A stretch of DNA of 64,000 nt from RGIG4708 sp045633845 (GCA_045633845.1 JAZQZC010000046.1:75382-139381); one strand, 5' to 3'; positions 25,220 to 34,967 are shown, counted from the stretch's first letter. Numbers and translations: made by a program. Notes: generated from the sequence alone by a model not told the origin.

Positions 25220-26746
25220 TTACTTTTTCATTGTAGTAAGAGTTGATGTATCGGTAAGTGTTTGCTCTTTGGGGCCTGGCCATTCGTTTTTGTACTGCTC
25301 AATAGTACCTGTCCTGAATATTTCAACTGCAGTGTTAAACACCTTGTTGTCACTTACAGTTGCAGGCATAAACAAGCCTTCAAGAGTTACCTGTGTGGTC
25401 ATATCCATAACTCCGTATGGGTACAAGCCCTGGGTTTCCTGAAACTTCTTTGTTGCATAAAACATTTCGTCATCAAAGTCGTCAGATTGTTCGTTGACCG
25501 ACAGTCCAAGCATTTTGAGTCTTTGCTTTATTGCCTTTACATCGTCACCGCTATCACCGAGCTTAAGTGTTCTGTCATATGTGATAGGCAGCAAATCTGC
25601 ATCCACATATTTAATTTCTTTGTCCTTTACTTTAACGTCAGGCTCAATACCTTTGTCATTTATGTTTCGTTTGTTTGGTGTTAGATACACCGCCTCGGTA
25701 AGCTTAATACCGCCGCCAACCTTAAACTTGGTAACATTTTGCATTGTACCCTTGCCGTAGGTCTGACTTCCAACAACAATACCAACACCTGTATCCTGAA
25801 CTGCACCTGCAAAGGCCTCCGAAGCACTTGCACTATTTTCGTTAACAAGCACAATCAGATTGTATTTAGGGCTTTTGTTTTCAGACTCAAGCTGAAAGCT
25901 TTTGAGGGGATTTTTGTATTCAATGTGTATAACAGGGCCTTCGGGGATAAAGTTCTGGCATATGTCAACAAGTGCAGTAAGGCTTCCGCCTGGGTTATTG
26001 CGCAAATCCATAATTATATTTTTTATGTTTTTTGCATCAAAGGCTGCCAACGCCTGTTTTACAAAGTCATTTGAATGTTCATCAAAGTTGTACAACTGTA
26101 TGTAACCTATTGTATCATTTTGGAGGGTGTTATATTCGCCTGATTCAATAATCACGTTGTCACGAACCATGGTTTTTTCGATATACACACCATCACGCAT
26201 AAGTCCAACAGTAACCTGAGTACCTTTTTCGCCAAGAATGTAGGATTTAGCTTCCTCAAACTGCATACCAACAATGCTTGTACCGCTTGCTTTTACAATT
26301 AAATCTCCTGTCATAATTCCTGCTTTTTCGGCAGGGGAGTCACTGTATACTTTGGTAACGCGTAGTCCTTCTTCAAATTCCATTATACCTACGCCTATTC
26401 CGCAAAACTCGCCTGACAAATTAGTATAAAACTGTTCAAATTCTTCTTTGGTAAAATATGTTGAGTGTGCATCAAGGTTATCAAATATTCCTTTAAATGC
26501 TGATTCCCAAACCTCAGGATGCTCTTTAATAACTTCAAGCAGAGCATTTTTGTACAGCTCCTCAGTTGATATATCAAATTTGTAATTGCTCTTTACAAGA
26601 GCAATAGCTGTTGTAACAATAGCCTGCGCATAATCCGAAGTAATCTGCGGCTCAGTTGTTTGGGTATTTGCTGTCGCTGTAAAAACATTAAGTGACAAAG
26701 TTGTAACAACAAGTATCGCTGCAATTAATCGTATTGCTTTTTTCAA
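25220..26746 (-). CDS. S41-family carboxy-terminal processing protease with PDZ and peptidoglycan-binding domains
   Basis: 508 residues from a TTG start with GGAGG 10 nt upstream. Signal peptide at 1-26 (basic MKKAIR then hydrophobic core, ATANTQ). PDZ domain about 105-190 (GIMEFEEGLRVTKVYSDSPAEKAGI). S41 core has the catalytic Ser in VNENSASASEAFAGA and Lys in GSQTYGKGTMQN. The C-terminus carries a PG_binding_1 domain (LKLGDSGDDVKAIKQRLKMLG). Secreted or envelope-anchored, CtpA/CtpB-like; CtpB in Bacillus acts in sporulation signalling, a possible role here. Complete. Confidence 0.92.
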   Translation of the reverse strand: MKKAIRLIAAILVVTTLSLNVFTATANTQTTEPQITSDYAQAIVTTAIALVKSNYKFDISTEELYKNALLEVIKEHPEVWESAFKGIFDNLDAHSTYFTKEEFEQFYTNLSGEFCGIGVGIMEFEEGLRVTKVYSDSPAEKAGIMTGDLIVKASGTSIVGMQFEEAKSYILGEKGTQVTVGLMRDGVYIEKTMVRDNVIIESGEYNTLQNDTIGYIQLYNFDEHSNDFVKQALAAFDAKNIKNIIMDLRNNPGGSLTALVDICQNFIPEGPVIHIEYKNPLKSFQLESENKSPKYNLIVLVNENSASASEAFAGAVQDTGVGIVVGSQTYGKGTMQNVTKFKVGGGIKLTEAVYLTPNKRNINDKGIEPDVKVKDKEIKYVDADLLPITYDRTLKLGDSGDDVKAIKQRLKMLGLSVNEQSDDFDDEMFYATKKFQETQGLYPYGVMDMTTQVTLEGLFMPATVSDNKVFNTAVEIFRTGTIEQYKNEWPGPKEQTLTDTSTLTTMKK

Positions 26747-26765
26747 TTTTGTTTACCTCCTTTAA

Positions 26766-28469
26766 TTACATTTCGTCCGGAGCGTTAATTTTAAGTATAT
26801 CAAGAATATTTTTAATTACCTGTTTTGTAACTGTGCACAATAGCAATCTTGCCTGCATAAGGTTTTTGTCGTCGCATTTTACACGGCAATTGTTGTAAAA
26901 TGAGTGGAACAGTGCTGCAAGGTCAAGAACGTATCTGGTGAGCTTGCTCGGCTCCATTGACTGTGCACAAAGTACAATTTCCTCCGGAAGAGTAACAATT
27001 TTGTTTATAAGCTCAAGCTCGTCGGGCTCTTTGAGCAATGTAACGTCTAAATCTTTAATGTCCGCAAGTGTGATATTTTCTTTTTCGAGGTTACGGAGTA
27101 TGCTTGCAATTCGTGCATGAGCATACTGAACATAAAATACAGGGTTGTCACTGTTTTGCTTAACGGCAAGGTCCATATCAAATTCAAGGTGGCTGCCTGC
27201 CTGACGAAGGTTAAAGAAAAATCTTGCCGCATCAACACCAATCTCTTCTATAAGGTCTGAGAGGGTAATCATTTCGCCTTTTCTTTTTGACATTCTTGCA
27301 ATTTCGCCGTCTCTAATAAGTCGTACAAGCTGCATTATAACAATTTCAAGCTTGCTGCTGTCAATTTTAAGTGCTTCCATGGCGCCTTTCATTCGTGCAA
27401 CGTGACCGTGATGGTCAGCACCCCAAATATTAATTACCTTATCAAAGCCGCGCATTGTAAATTTGTTGCGGTGGTATGCGATATCAACTGCAAAGTATGT
27501 GGGTATGCCGTTTGCTCTTATAAGCACTTCGTCTTTTTCGTCACCAAACTCGGTTGTTTTAATCCATACTGCACCATCTTTTTCGTATGTAAGACCTGCA
27601 TCTGTAAGGAGCTTAATAGTTTCGGCAACCTCACCATTTTTGTGAATGGTGCTCTCGGCAAACCATACGTCATAGTCAATTCTGTATTCACCAAGGTCCT
27701 TTTTGAGATTTGCAATGTTAATGGGGAGTGCATATGCTACAAGTGCTTCTCTTCTTTGGGCTTCAGACACATCCTTTAAGGCATCTCCGTTGATGTCATA
27801 ATAATTTTGAGCGTGTATCTTAATATCGTTGCCCTGATACCAGTCCTCCGAAAATTCTATTGCATCCTCGCCGTAAATAATCTGTAGGTATCTGGCCTCC
27901 AGAGATTTACCGAATTTTTCTATCTGTGCTCCTGCATCGTTGATGTAAAACTCTCTTGTAACATCATAGCCTGCCCAGTCAAGCACACTTGCAAGACTGT
28001 CGCCCAGTGCACCACCTCTTGCGTTACCCATATGCATAGGGCCGGTAGGGTTTGCGCTTACAAATTCTACCATAACCTTTTTGCCTTTGCCTGCATCGGT
28101 TCTGCCAAAATTATCTTTCTTTTGGTATGCACTTACAAGGCCATCGTACAACCAGCTCTTTTTGAGATAAAAGTTGATAAACCCGGGGCCTGCAATTTCA
28201 ATTTTGTCAATATATGTGCCGTCGGTATCAATTTTTTCTACAAGAGCAGCTGCCAGCTCTCGCGGGTTCTTTTTCATAATTTTTGTAAGCTTCATTGCTG
28301 TGTTTACCGAAAAATCACCATGAGTTTTGTCTTTTGGTACTTCAATTTCAATATCTGCCTTGAGTACCACATCTTTTGTGTCGCTGTCAAGCCCGTCGGC
28401 AATACTTTCGAGGGCTTTTGCAACCGAATTTACAATTTGTGTCTTTATTTCAAATACTGTGTCATTCAT
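26766..28469 (-). CDS. argS: Arginyl-tRNA synthetase
   Basis: 567-residue class I synthetase. Adds an N-terminal RNA-binding (Add-1) domain at 1-110, then the HIGH-like motif in ANPTGPMHMGNARGG, the KMSKS equivalent RMSKRKG, and a C-terminal anticodon-binding DALR domain ending at the INAPDEM tail. ATG with AAGGAGG upstream. It follows the DUF1934 gene by 2 nt on the same strand, the usual Clostridia arrangement. Confidence 0.97.
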   Translation of the reverse strand: MNDTVFEIKTQIVNSVAKALESIADGLDSDTKDVVLKADIEIEVPKDKTHGDFSVNTAMKLTKIMKKNPRELAAALVEKIDTDGTYIDKIEIAGPGFINFYLKKSWLYDGLVSAYQKKDNFGRTDAGKGKKVMVEFVSANPTGPMHMGNARGGALGDSLASVLDWAGYDVTREFYINDAGAQIEKFGKSLEARYLQIIYGEDAIEFSEDWYQGNDIKIHAQNYYDINGDALKDVSEAQRREALVAYALPINIANLKKDLGEYRIDYDVWFAESTIHKNGEVAETIKLLTDAGLTYEKDGAVWIKTTEFGDEKDEVLIRANGIPTYFAVDIAYHRNKFTMRGFDKVINIWGADHHGHVARMKGAMEALKIDSSKLEIVIMQLVRLIRDGEIARMSKRKGEMITLSDLIEEIGVDAARFFFNLRQAGSHLEFDMDLAVKQNSDNPVFYVQYAHARIASILRNLEKENITLADIKDLDVTLLKEPDELELINKIVTLPEEIVLCAQSMEPSKLTRYVLDLAALFHSFYNNCRVKCDDKNLMQARLLLCTVTKQVIKNILDILKINAPDEM

Positions 28470-28471
28470 AA

Positions 28472-28894
28472 TTATGCCTCCTTAACATTTATCTTTAAGT
28501 TGTTGTCGCCACAAGGCTTGTCGTTTAAATCTATAGTGTATTGTATGCTGATGTCACCGCCGGTATCGTCAATGTCGATATCAAGCTTTTTTGTGTAAAT
28601 TCCAACCATCATCTGACCATATGGTGTATTGTACAAAGAGTAGGTTTTTTTGCCCTCAATGTAAAGCATATCTGTTGTCATAGCACCGGTTCGCTGAATA
28701 GAGAGGTAATCAGTGCCAATTTCTATACTGGTATGGCAGCCCTCTAAGCCTGTAGCCTCCGACTCGTCATATTCTATGTAGTACAAGCTGTTTTCGGATT
28801 CAAAATCACCGCTTGTAACAAGCTCAACGTTGTCGCCGTCAGTATTGCCAACAGTTTGCTGAAAGCCGTTTATTGTAATAAGGTATTTGTTCAT
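28472..28894 (-). CDS. DUF1934 (calycin-like) protein
   Basis: 140 residues, a single small beta-barrel. Family marks: YYIEYDESEATGLEGCHTSIEIG, RTGAMTTDMLYIEGKKTYSLYNTPYGQMMVGIYTKKLDI. Found next to argS or murI in many Clostridia and Bacilli (YwiB-like), function unknown. The beta strands and a final DLNDKPCGDNNLKINV are clear. CGGAGA precedes the ATG. Part of the murI-DUF1934-argS unit. Confidence 0.85.
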   Translation of the reverse strand: MNKYLITINGFQQTVGNTDGDNVELVTSGDFESENSLYYIEYDESEATGLEGCHTSIEIGTDYLSIQRTGAMTTDMLYIEGKKTYSLYNTPYGQMMVGIYTKKLDIDIDDTGGDISIQYTIDLNDKPCGDNNLKINVKEA

Positions 28895-28904
28895 ATAATC
28901 TCCG

Positions 28905-29711
28905 TTAATAGTTTTCTATATCAATTTTTTGTATATCTGTTATATGCTCACCAAGAAACAAATCTGCAATATCCGAAAAGCTGTCAACCGAATCGCTCAC
29001 ATAATATCTGTACTGAATTTCGGCTTTTTTATCGGCACACATATTGTTTGCACTCAGGTAGTCCTTTGTGTATCTTGCAGCTTCGGCACCCGAATTTACA
29101 AGTGTTATGTCGGGGCCTGCTATTTTTGCAATTGTTTGTGTTAAAAGAGGGTAGTGAGTGCAGCCTAATATGATAGTGTCAACATTGTACTCTAATACAT
29201 CGTCAAGATACTTTTTGCACACATGGTATGCAATTTCGTCGTTGGTGCATCCGTTTTCTACAATGGGCACAAACAGTGTGCAGGCTTTGTTTATTACAAA
29301 GGCATCAGGCTCAATTGCTTTTATCTGCTGCTCGTACATACCGCTTTTTATTGTGCCTGGGGTGCCGAGCACTGCAATTCTTTTTGACATGCTTTGCTTA
29401 ACTGCACTTGCAACAGTCGGGGATACAACACCGATTATTGGTATGCCGGCATCGTCCTTTATTTTTGGAAGCGCCACGGTGCTTGCTGTGCCGCACGCAA
29501 CAATAATAGCTTTTATGTCAAAATTTTTCAGAAAGTTTATGTCTGATTTTACGTATTTGATTATTGTGTCGTTGGAACGAGTTCCATATGGAACTCTGCC
29601 TGTATCGCCAAAATATATAATATTTTCGTCAGGCAAAACCCTTTTTAATTCCTTAACAACGGTAAGTCCGCCAAGACCAGAATCAAAAACGCCAATGTAC
29701 TTATTGTTCAT
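28905..29711 (-). CDS. murI: Glutamate racemase
   Basis: Makes D-glutamate for peptidoglycan. 268 residues, AGGAGG at the start. Two catalytic cysteines lie in VACGTASTVALP and LGCTHYPLLTQ; YIGVFDSGLGGLTVVKEL and YFGDTGRVPYGTRS are the substrate-binding segments. First gene of the murI-DUF1934-argS-S41 run. A TATAAT on the minus strand (29752-29757) suggests its promoter, though no good -35 is visible. The murD gene for D-Glu addition lies at 36747. Confidence 0.96.
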   Translation of the reverse strand: MNNKYIGVFDSGLGGLTVVKELKRVLPDENIIYFGDTGRVPYGTRSNDTIIKYVKSDINFLKNFDIKAIIVACGTASTVALPKIKDDAGIPIIGVVSPTVASAVKQSMSKRIAVLGTPGTIKSGMYEQQIKAIEPDAFVINKACTLFVPIVENGCTNDEIAYHVCKKYLDDVLEYNVDTIILGCTHYPLLTQTIAKIAGPDITLVNSGAEAARYTKDYLSANNMCADKKAEIQYRYYVSDSVDSFSDIADLFLGEHITDIQKIDIENY

Positions 29712-29809
29712 TGTAAACCTCCTGTATGGCTAAAATTACATATTCCATAACATTATAACACAATACTCAAAAAAAAGAAATGCTTTTTTGCAAAATTTAA
29801 TTAAAAATA

Positions 29810-29838
29810 TTGAGAATTTTTAATCGATATGTTATAAT
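29810..29838 (+). promoter_or_regulatory. Promoter of the 8-oxoguanine glycosylase gene
   Basis: TTGAGA at 29810-29815, 17 nt, TATAAT at 29833-29838. It is divergent from murI. The gene starts 33 nt after the -10 box. Confidence 0.8.
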
Positions 29839-29871
29839 TTTATGGTACTTTAATACAAAGGATGAAATAGT

Positions 29872-30732
29872 ATGGAATTTTTAGTTAACAGCAACAGTGT
29901 AATTATAAGCGGAATATGCGATTTTAATGCCGCTCACACCTTTGATTGCGGTCAGTGCTTCAGGTGGGAAAAAGAGGCAGACGGCTCATACACAGGAGTT
30001 GCCCACGGAAGAGTGGTAAACGTTGCATATACCGATAGCTCTGTTATAATCAACAATACAAATATCGATGATGTAAAAAATATATGGGTTGATTATCTTG
30101 ATTTAAACAGAGATTATTCGCAGATAAAAAAGCTTTATATTGATGATGAAAATCTAAAGAGTGCAATGGAATTTGGATATGGCATAAAAATTCTCAGGCA
30201 AGAGGTTTTTGAGTGCCTTGTGTCATTTATAATTTCAACTCAAAACGGAATTGGGCGAATTAAAAAAATCGTCTCAAAGCTTTGCAGTATGTATGGCTCA
30301 AAAGTAGAGTATAACGGCAAAACATATTACAGCTTTCCTACACTCGAGCAGCTTGATGGCGTAACCGAAAAAGACCTTGAGCCACTTAAAGCCGGGTACA
30401 GAGCAGCTTATATTGTGGACTGTATAAACAAGGTATCATCCGGCGAAATAGATTTGCAAAAGGTTGCGGGTCTTGATATCGACAGTGCACGAAAAGAGCT
30501 TCTCAAAATCAAAGGTGTCGGACCCAAGGTTGCCGATTGCGTAATGCTTTTTTCGATGGGGAAGTATGAGGCATTTCCTATTGATGTATGGGTAAAACGG
30601 ACAATGAGCAATCTTTACCTTAATGAGAATGCCTCGGTAAATGATATACAAAAATATGCTGCCGAAAATTTTGGCGAGTTTGCAGGTATGGCACAGCAAT
30701 ACTTGTTTTACTATGCGAGAGAAAATGCATAA
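29872..30732 (+). CDS. ogg: 8-oxoguanine DNA glycosylase (OGG1-like)
   Basis: 286-residue bifunctional base-excision enzyme. N-terminal TBP-like domain with FDCGQCFRWEKE, then the helix-hairpin-helix LLKIKGVGPKVADCVMLFSMG, whose Lys is the Schiff-base nucleophile of the OGG1 family, and the catalytic Asp in AFPIDVWVKR. The C-terminus GMAQQYLFYYARENA is also conserved. A 3-methyladenine specificity cannot be excluded, but the KVADC and PIDVW pairing favours 8-oxoG. Confidence 0.9.
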   Translation: MEFLVNSNSVIISGICDFNAAHTFDCGQCFRWEKEADGSYTGVAHGRVVNVAYTDSSVIINNTNIDDVKNIWVDYLDLNRDYSQIKKLYIDDENLKSAMEFGYGIKILRQEVFECLVSFIISTQNGIGRIKKIVSKLCSMYGSKVEYNGKTYYSFPTLEQLDGVTEKDLEPLKAGYRAAYIVDCINKVSSGEIDLQKVAGLDIDSARKELLKIKGVGPKVADCVMLFSMGKYEAFPIDVWVKRTMSNLYLNENASVNDIQKYAAENFGEFAGMAQQYLFYYARENA

Positions 30733-30777
30733 TTTAAAAGTCGTAAGAAGCCAAAAACATCTTACGACTTTTAAATT
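30731..30777. terminator. Bidirectional terminator
   Basis: Perfect 18-bp stem (30731-30748 with 30760-30777) that is A/T-rich at its base, so it offers a T run on both strands. It begins at the ogg stop codon and faces mnmA from the other side. Confidence 0.85.
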
Positions 30778-30810
30778 ACAAAAAAATAATAATTAAATTC
30801 GGTATTTATC

Positions 30811-30862
30811 AAAATGCACACAGGAATATTCCTCGCAAGAGGTGTGTCCCTGTGTGCATTTT
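30811..30862. repeat. Palindrome near the mnmA 3' end
   Basis: Perfect 14-bp inverted repeat (AAAATGCACACAGG and CCTGTGTGCATTTT) with an inner CCTCGCAAGAGG hairpin in the loop. It lies just downstream of mnmA on the minus strand and lacks a long T run. It may be a structured 3' end or an extra palindromic element. Confidence 0.65.
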
Positions 30863-30891
30863 GCGTGTTAAAGCTATGTCCGCATTTCTTG

Positions 30892-31962
30892 TTAAAAAGT
30901 TGATTGTATTATGCCTCCTCCAAGCACCTCGTCACCATTGTAAAACACAACTGACTGCCCGGGAGTTACCGCCCGCTGAGGCTCGGCAAATGTTACCTTG
31001 CATCCATCATCTGATTTTTCAATTGTGCACTTTGCGGGCTTTGCACTGTATCGGGTTTTGCAGGTGGCATCAAAGGGGTATTTTACCGATGCTTCATCAA
31101 TAAAAGTAACACTTTGTGCATACAATCCGTCACAATACTCACTGCCTTTTTCGCCAAGAACCACAGTATTTGTATCCGCATCAATTTTTGTTACAAACAT
31201 AGGCTTGCCAAAGGTCATACCAAGCCCCTTTCGCTGACCGATCGTAAAGTTGATAATGCCACCGTGATTACCTATTATGTTACCGTCGGTATCTTCAAAA
31301 TTTCCGCCGCAAGGCTCAAAATCCGCAAAGCTTTTTATAAAGCTGATGTGGTCGTTGTCGGGTATAAAGCATATTTCCATACTGTCTTTCTTTTCCGAAA
31401 TATACAGGCCTATTTCGCGCTGCGCAATTTCCCTTATCTGCTCTTTGGAGTATTCACCAAGAGGCATCAATATTTTTGCAAGCTGCTTTTGTGTAAGATT
31501 GTAAAGTACATATGTTTGGTCTTTTGAATCATATTTTGATTTTAAAAGCTTGTATGTGCCACCTTCGTTTTGTATTTTTGCATAGTGACCTGTTGCAATG
31601 TAGTCATAGCCGTTTTGCTCTGCATAACGGAGCATAAAGCCAAATTTGATGTACTTGTTGCATACAATACATGGGTTTGGTGTTCTGCCAAGCTTGTACT
31701 CATCTGCAAAATTTTGTACCACGTAATTTTCAAAATCCTCTTCGCAATTGAGCACATTATGACGGATGTCAAGCTTGTCTGCAACAGCCTTTGCATCTTG
31801 TATTGCCTTGTCTAAAGGGCAATTGTCAATTTTGCCCTTGTGCAGCTTTTCGCTCCACATTTTAAGAGTAACACCTGTTACCTCGTACCCTTGTTGTTTT
31901 AACAAATATGCCGCAACAGAGCTGTCTACACCGCCGCTCAGTCCAATTAATACTTTTTTCAT
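30892..31962 (-). CDS. mnmA: tRNA-specific 2-thiouridylase
   Basis: 356 residues. Thiolates the wobble uridine of Glu, Gln and Lys tRNAs. P-loop-like PP motif SGGVDSSVAAYLL at residues 9-21, then TPNPCIVCNKYIKF (catalytic Cys) and DSMEICFIPD (second Cys). The HGGIINFTIGQRKGLG segment starts the C-terminal domain. The sulfur donor cysteine desulfurase usually next to it is not in the window. AAGGTG precedes the ATG, 8 nt after pncB. Confidence 0.95.
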   Translation of the reverse strand: MKKVLIGLSGGVDSSVAAYLLKQQGYEVTGVTLKMWSEKLHKGKIDNCPLDKAIQDAKAVADKLDIRHNVLNCEEDFENYVVQNFADEYKLGRTPNPCIVCNKYIKFGFMLRYAEQNGYDYIATGHYAKIQNEGGTYKLLKSKYDSKDQTYVLYNLTQKQLAKILMPLGEYSKEQIREIAQREIGLYISEKKDSMEICFIPDNDHISFIKSFADFEPCGGNFEDTDGNIIGNHGGIINFTIGQRKGLGMTFGKPMFVTKIDADTNTVVLGEKGSEYCDGLYAQSVTFIDEASVKYPFDATCKTRYSAKPAKCTIEKSDDGCKVTFAEPQRAVTPGQSVVFYNGDEVLGGGIIQSTF

Positions 31963-31970
31963 ATTACACC

Positions 31971-33410
31971 TTATTTGTGCTCGTTAAGCAAATCTGTTTT
32001 TATCTGCCACAGCTTTGGTGACAAATCCACATAATAATCGTGAGGGTTTTCAAATCGCTTTACTTCGTCCCATAGTGTGTCAATCTGCTTTGCGCAGTAA
32101 TCCTTAATCTGATGAACGTCAGGGCTTTTGTATACGCATTTACCCTTGTCAAATATCTTAACAAGCAGCTCCCTTGAATAATAATCTGTAATTGTCTTTC
32201 GCTTCCAGGTGTGAATAGGGTCAAAAATCTCGTATGGTTCGCCGCATGGTGTGGCTTCATCAGAGAGCATAAGCACGTCAGCAATAGCCTTGTCGTTTTC
32301 CTTAGAATACAGGCGAACTATTTTTTTGTTGCAGGGTGTAGTGATTTTTGCAACGTTTTCGGAAAGCTTTATTTTAGGTATTTCCTTTCCGTTGTGGTAA
32401 AGTGCCGTCAGCTTGTAAACACCGCCAAAAACAGGCTCCGATTTAGATGTAATAAGCCGCTCACCTACACCAAATGTATCAATGCACGCACCCTGATTTA
32501 TAAGGTCACGGATGATATATTCGTCAAGTGAGTTTGACACACAGATTTTAACATCGCAAAGACCCTCGCTGTCAAGTATTTTGCGCACCTTTTTGGTAAG
32601 ATATGTTATATCACCGCTGTCTATGCGCACTCCCGCAGGCTTGTGACCGTTTGGAATAAGCACTTCCTTAAACACTTTTATTGCGTTTGGAAGTCCCGAT
32701 TTTAACACATTGTATGTGTCAATAAGCAGTGTGCAATTGTCGGGGTAACATTGTGCATATGCCTTAAAAGCTTCGTACTCGGTAGGGAACAGCTGCACCC
32801 AGCTGTGAGCCATTGTGCCAAGGGCGGGTATCCCGTCCTCTACATCCGAAATGGTGCACGCAGTACCAACACAGCCCGATATATATGCCGCACGTGCGCC
32901 GTAAATAGCTCCGTACAAACCCTGAGCACGGCGTGAGCCAAATTCCATAACAGGTCTGCCGTCGGCAGCACGTACTATTCTGTTTGATTTGGTGGCAATA
33001 AGGCTTTGGTGGTTAACTGTTAATAAAAGCATTGTTTCCACAAATTGTGCTTGCATTACAGGGCCGATTACTTTAATAAGCGGCTCTCCAGGAAAAACAG
33101 GTGTGCCTTCCTGAATTGCCCACACATCACATTCAAACTTAAAGCTTGCAAGATAGTCCAAAAATTCCTCGCAAAATATTCCTTTTTTGCGCAGATACTC
33201 AATATCATCACTGCTGAATTTTAGCTCATTCAAATAGTCAATAACCTGCTTGAGCCCGGCTGTAATGGCAAATCCGCCATTGTCGGGAACTTTGCGGAAA
33301 TACAAATCAAAGCACGCGATTTCATCCTTGTAGCCGTGCTTTAAGTAGCCGTTAGTCATAGTAAGTTCATAAAAGTCAACGAGCATTGTAAAATTGTCAA
33401 GTTTGTTCAT
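31971..33410 (-). CDS. pncB: Nicotinate phosphoribosyltransferase
   Basis: 479 residues from ATG 33410, with GAGGAG 11 nt upstream; a longer start adds only a basic stub. NAD salvage: nicotinate plus PRPP to NaMN. FTMLVDFYELTMTNGYLKHG is the family opening; EFGSRRAQGL with the phosphorylated-His neighbourhood, GTMAHSWVQLFPTEYEAF, and RIDSGDITYLTKKVRKILD follow. The C-terminal domain has two Cys-bearing loops. Complete. Confidence 0.93.
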   Translation of the reverse strand: MNKLDNFTMLVDFYELTMTNGYLKHGYKDEIACFDLYFRKVPDNGGFAITAGLKQVIDYLNELKFSSDDIEYLRKKGIFCEEFLDYLASFKFECDVWAIQEGTPVFPGEPLIKVIGPVMQAQFVETMLLLTVNHQSLIATKSNRIVRAADGRPVMEFGSRRAQGLYGAIYGARAAYISGCVGTACTISDVEDGIPALGTMAHSWVQLFPTEYEAFKAYAQCYPDNCTLLIDTYNVLKSGLPNAIKVFKEVLIPNGHKPAGVRIDSGDITYLTKKVRKILDSEGLCDVKICVSNSLDEYIIRDLINQGACIDTFGVGERLITSKSEPVFGGVYKLTALYHNGKEIPKIKLSENVAKITTPCNKKIVRLYSKENDKAIADVLMLSDEATPCGEPYEIFDPIHTWKRKTITDYYSRELLVKIFDKGKCVYKSPDVHQIKDYCAKQIDTLWDEVKRFENPHDYYVDLSPKLWQIKTDLLNEHK

Positions 33411-33470
33411 TATGTCAACATCTCCTCTATATGACAGACGGCGAGGCAAAATCCCCGCCGCTAAAATTGA

Positions 33471-33746
33471 TTATTGTGCTTTTGCGGATTCGAGCCAGAA
33501 TGCACCGATATCAAGAGCACGGAAAAGGCTTTCTTTTTCAACCTTTTTGATCGTCCTGCCGTTTTCTATAAGCGATACGGAAACATTGTTTGCAAGCTCA
33601 AGTCCCTTAATCTGAGATGTACCGAGAATTTCCATCTGGATGTAAATATTCTCAAACATATCACCATAAATTATAACATTACCTCTTTTTACAAGGGGGA
33701 TATTTTTGTAAAGAAGTGCTGTTTGTTCTTTTTTTGTTGCAGCCAT
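33471..33746 (-). CDS. Hypothetical 91-residue protein
   Basis: Not recognised. The small soluble protein reads as alpha/beta: LLYKNIPLVKRGNVIIYGDMFENIYIQMEI then SVSLIENGRTIKKVEKESLFRALDIGAFWLESA. TGGAGT lies before the ATG. It ends 60 nt upstream of pncB on the same strand and could share its transcript. Regular codon use and a proper start support a real gene. Confidence 0.6.
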   Translation of the reverse strand: MAATKKEQTALLYKNIPLVKRGNVIIYGDMFENIYIQMEILGTSQIKGLELANNVSVSLIENGRTIKKVEKESLFRALDIGAFWLESAKAQ

Positions 33747-33886
33747 TATATCAACTCCATTTCAATATTAATGCTTATTGTACCACAAAAATTTAATTAT
33801 GTAAAGTATTTTATTAAATTTACTTTTGAATATCAAAGGAATTTTGACACACAATATAATCGTACAAAATTTTATCGGGGGATAAT

Positions 33887-34567
33887 ATGCTTATATCATT
33901 TATACGAACTCTAATATTATACAGCTTGATTATAATTGCTCTCAGAGTTATGGGCAAAAGGCAAATAGGAGAGCTTCAGCCGGGTGAGCTTGTGGTGGCT
34001 ATTCTGATATCAGACCTTGCGGCAGTGCCTATGAGCGAGCCCGGTATACCGCTACTTTATGGTATTATACCAATATTTACTCTTGTTATAGCTGAAATGG
34101 CACTTTCATTTGTGTGTCTAAAAAGCGAAAAAATCCGTAGTATTATAACGGGCAGACCAAGCGTAATTATGCTAAACGGAGTAATAGACGAAAGCGAAAT
34201 GAAAAAGCTACGATTTAATCTTTCCGACCTCACCGAAGAGCTGCGGCTTCAAGGCTATCTTGACATTTCGCAAATTGATACCGCAATACTCGAAACAAAC
34301 GGCAATATTACCCTTATTCCAAAGTCTGAGTTCAAAACTCCCGATTGCGGTGACCTTAATTTAAAGGTAAAGCAGGACACACTTCCTTACGTTTTGATAT
34401 CCGACGGCAAGCTCAACGAAAACAACTTAAAAAAATCAGGCTTTGATATCAAATGGCTTATGGGTCAAATCAAGGTAAACGGCGGAAAAACCATTGACGA
34501 TGTGTTTTTTATGACATATTATATGGACAAATGCTTTATACAATTGAAAGGTGAAAAGAAAAAATGA
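33887..34567 (+). CDS. DUF421 (YetF/YrbG-type) membrane protein
   Basis: 226 residues. Three N-terminal hydrophobic segments contain RVMGKRQIGELQPGELVVAILISDLAAVPM, the family signature, then a soluble domain with GRPSVIMLNGVIDESEMKKLRFNLSDLTEELRLQGYLDI and DTAILETNGNITLIPKSE. YetF-like proteins are common in spore-formers; function is not settled. It overlaps the next gene by four bases (ATGA), a pairing with DUF4363 that recurs in spore-forming Firmicutes. Confidence 0.88.
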   Translation: MLISFIRTLILYSLIIIALRVMGKRQIGELQPGELVVAILISDLAAVPMSEPGIPLLYGIIPIFTLVIAEMALSFVCLKSEKIRSIITGRPSVIMLNGVIDESEMKKLRFNLSDLTEELRLQGYLDISQIDTAILETNGNITLIPKSEFKTPDCGDLNLKVKQDTLPYVLISDGKLNENNLKKSGFDIKWLMGQIKVNGGKTIDDVFFMTYYMDKCFIQLKGEKKK

Positions 34568-34938
34568 AAAACTATATCCCCCTTGCAATAATTATTGCAG
34601 CAATGGCTGTTGTGTTTGCATTTAATAGCTGCGTTACGAATAATATAGAATATGAGCTTTTGACAAGCGCAGCAAATTTACACAGCAAAGTAAGCGAAAA
34701 TCTTGACTGTACCGATGAATACAACGAATTTGTTGCCAAACTGAAAAAAGCAGAAGTAAAAATAAATATGATATACAATCATTCGGCATACAACGACATT
34801 GCAAAATGCGTGCTGGAAATAGGCAATGATATTGAGTATGATGACAAAAAATCATTAAGCATAAACGTTGAAAAGCTCATTTTTTACTTAAAAGATATAA
34901 TCGGTAACGAAAAAGCTGAAATAAATAATATTTTATGA
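34564..34938 (+). CDS. DUF4363-like small exported protein
   Basis: 124 residues. An N-terminal membrane anchor or signal (YIPLAIIIAAMAVVFAFNSC) is followed by an alpha-helical domain rich in Lys and Asp/Glu (YNEFVAKLKKAEVKINMIYNHSAYNDI, CVLEIGNDIEYDD). Placement right after a DUF421 gene fits DUF4363. The Cys after the hydrophobic stretch is not in a clean lipobox. Function unknown. Confidence 0.7.
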   Translation: MKNYIPLAIIIAAMAVVFAFNSCVTNNIEYELLTSAANLHSKVSENLDCTDEYNEFVAKLKKAEVKINMIYNHSAYNDIAKCVLEIGNDIEYDDKKSLSINVEKLIFYLKDIIGNEKAEINNIL

Positions 34939-34967
34939 TTGAAATATTTTCCATTGTGTGATAGAAT
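34939..34967 (+). promoter_or_regulatory. Promoter of ruvX
   Basis: TTGAAA at 34939-34944, 17 nt, TAGAAT at 34962-34967. The predicted start near 34974 leaves a short leader with AAAGGAG before ATG 34991. Confidence 0.65.
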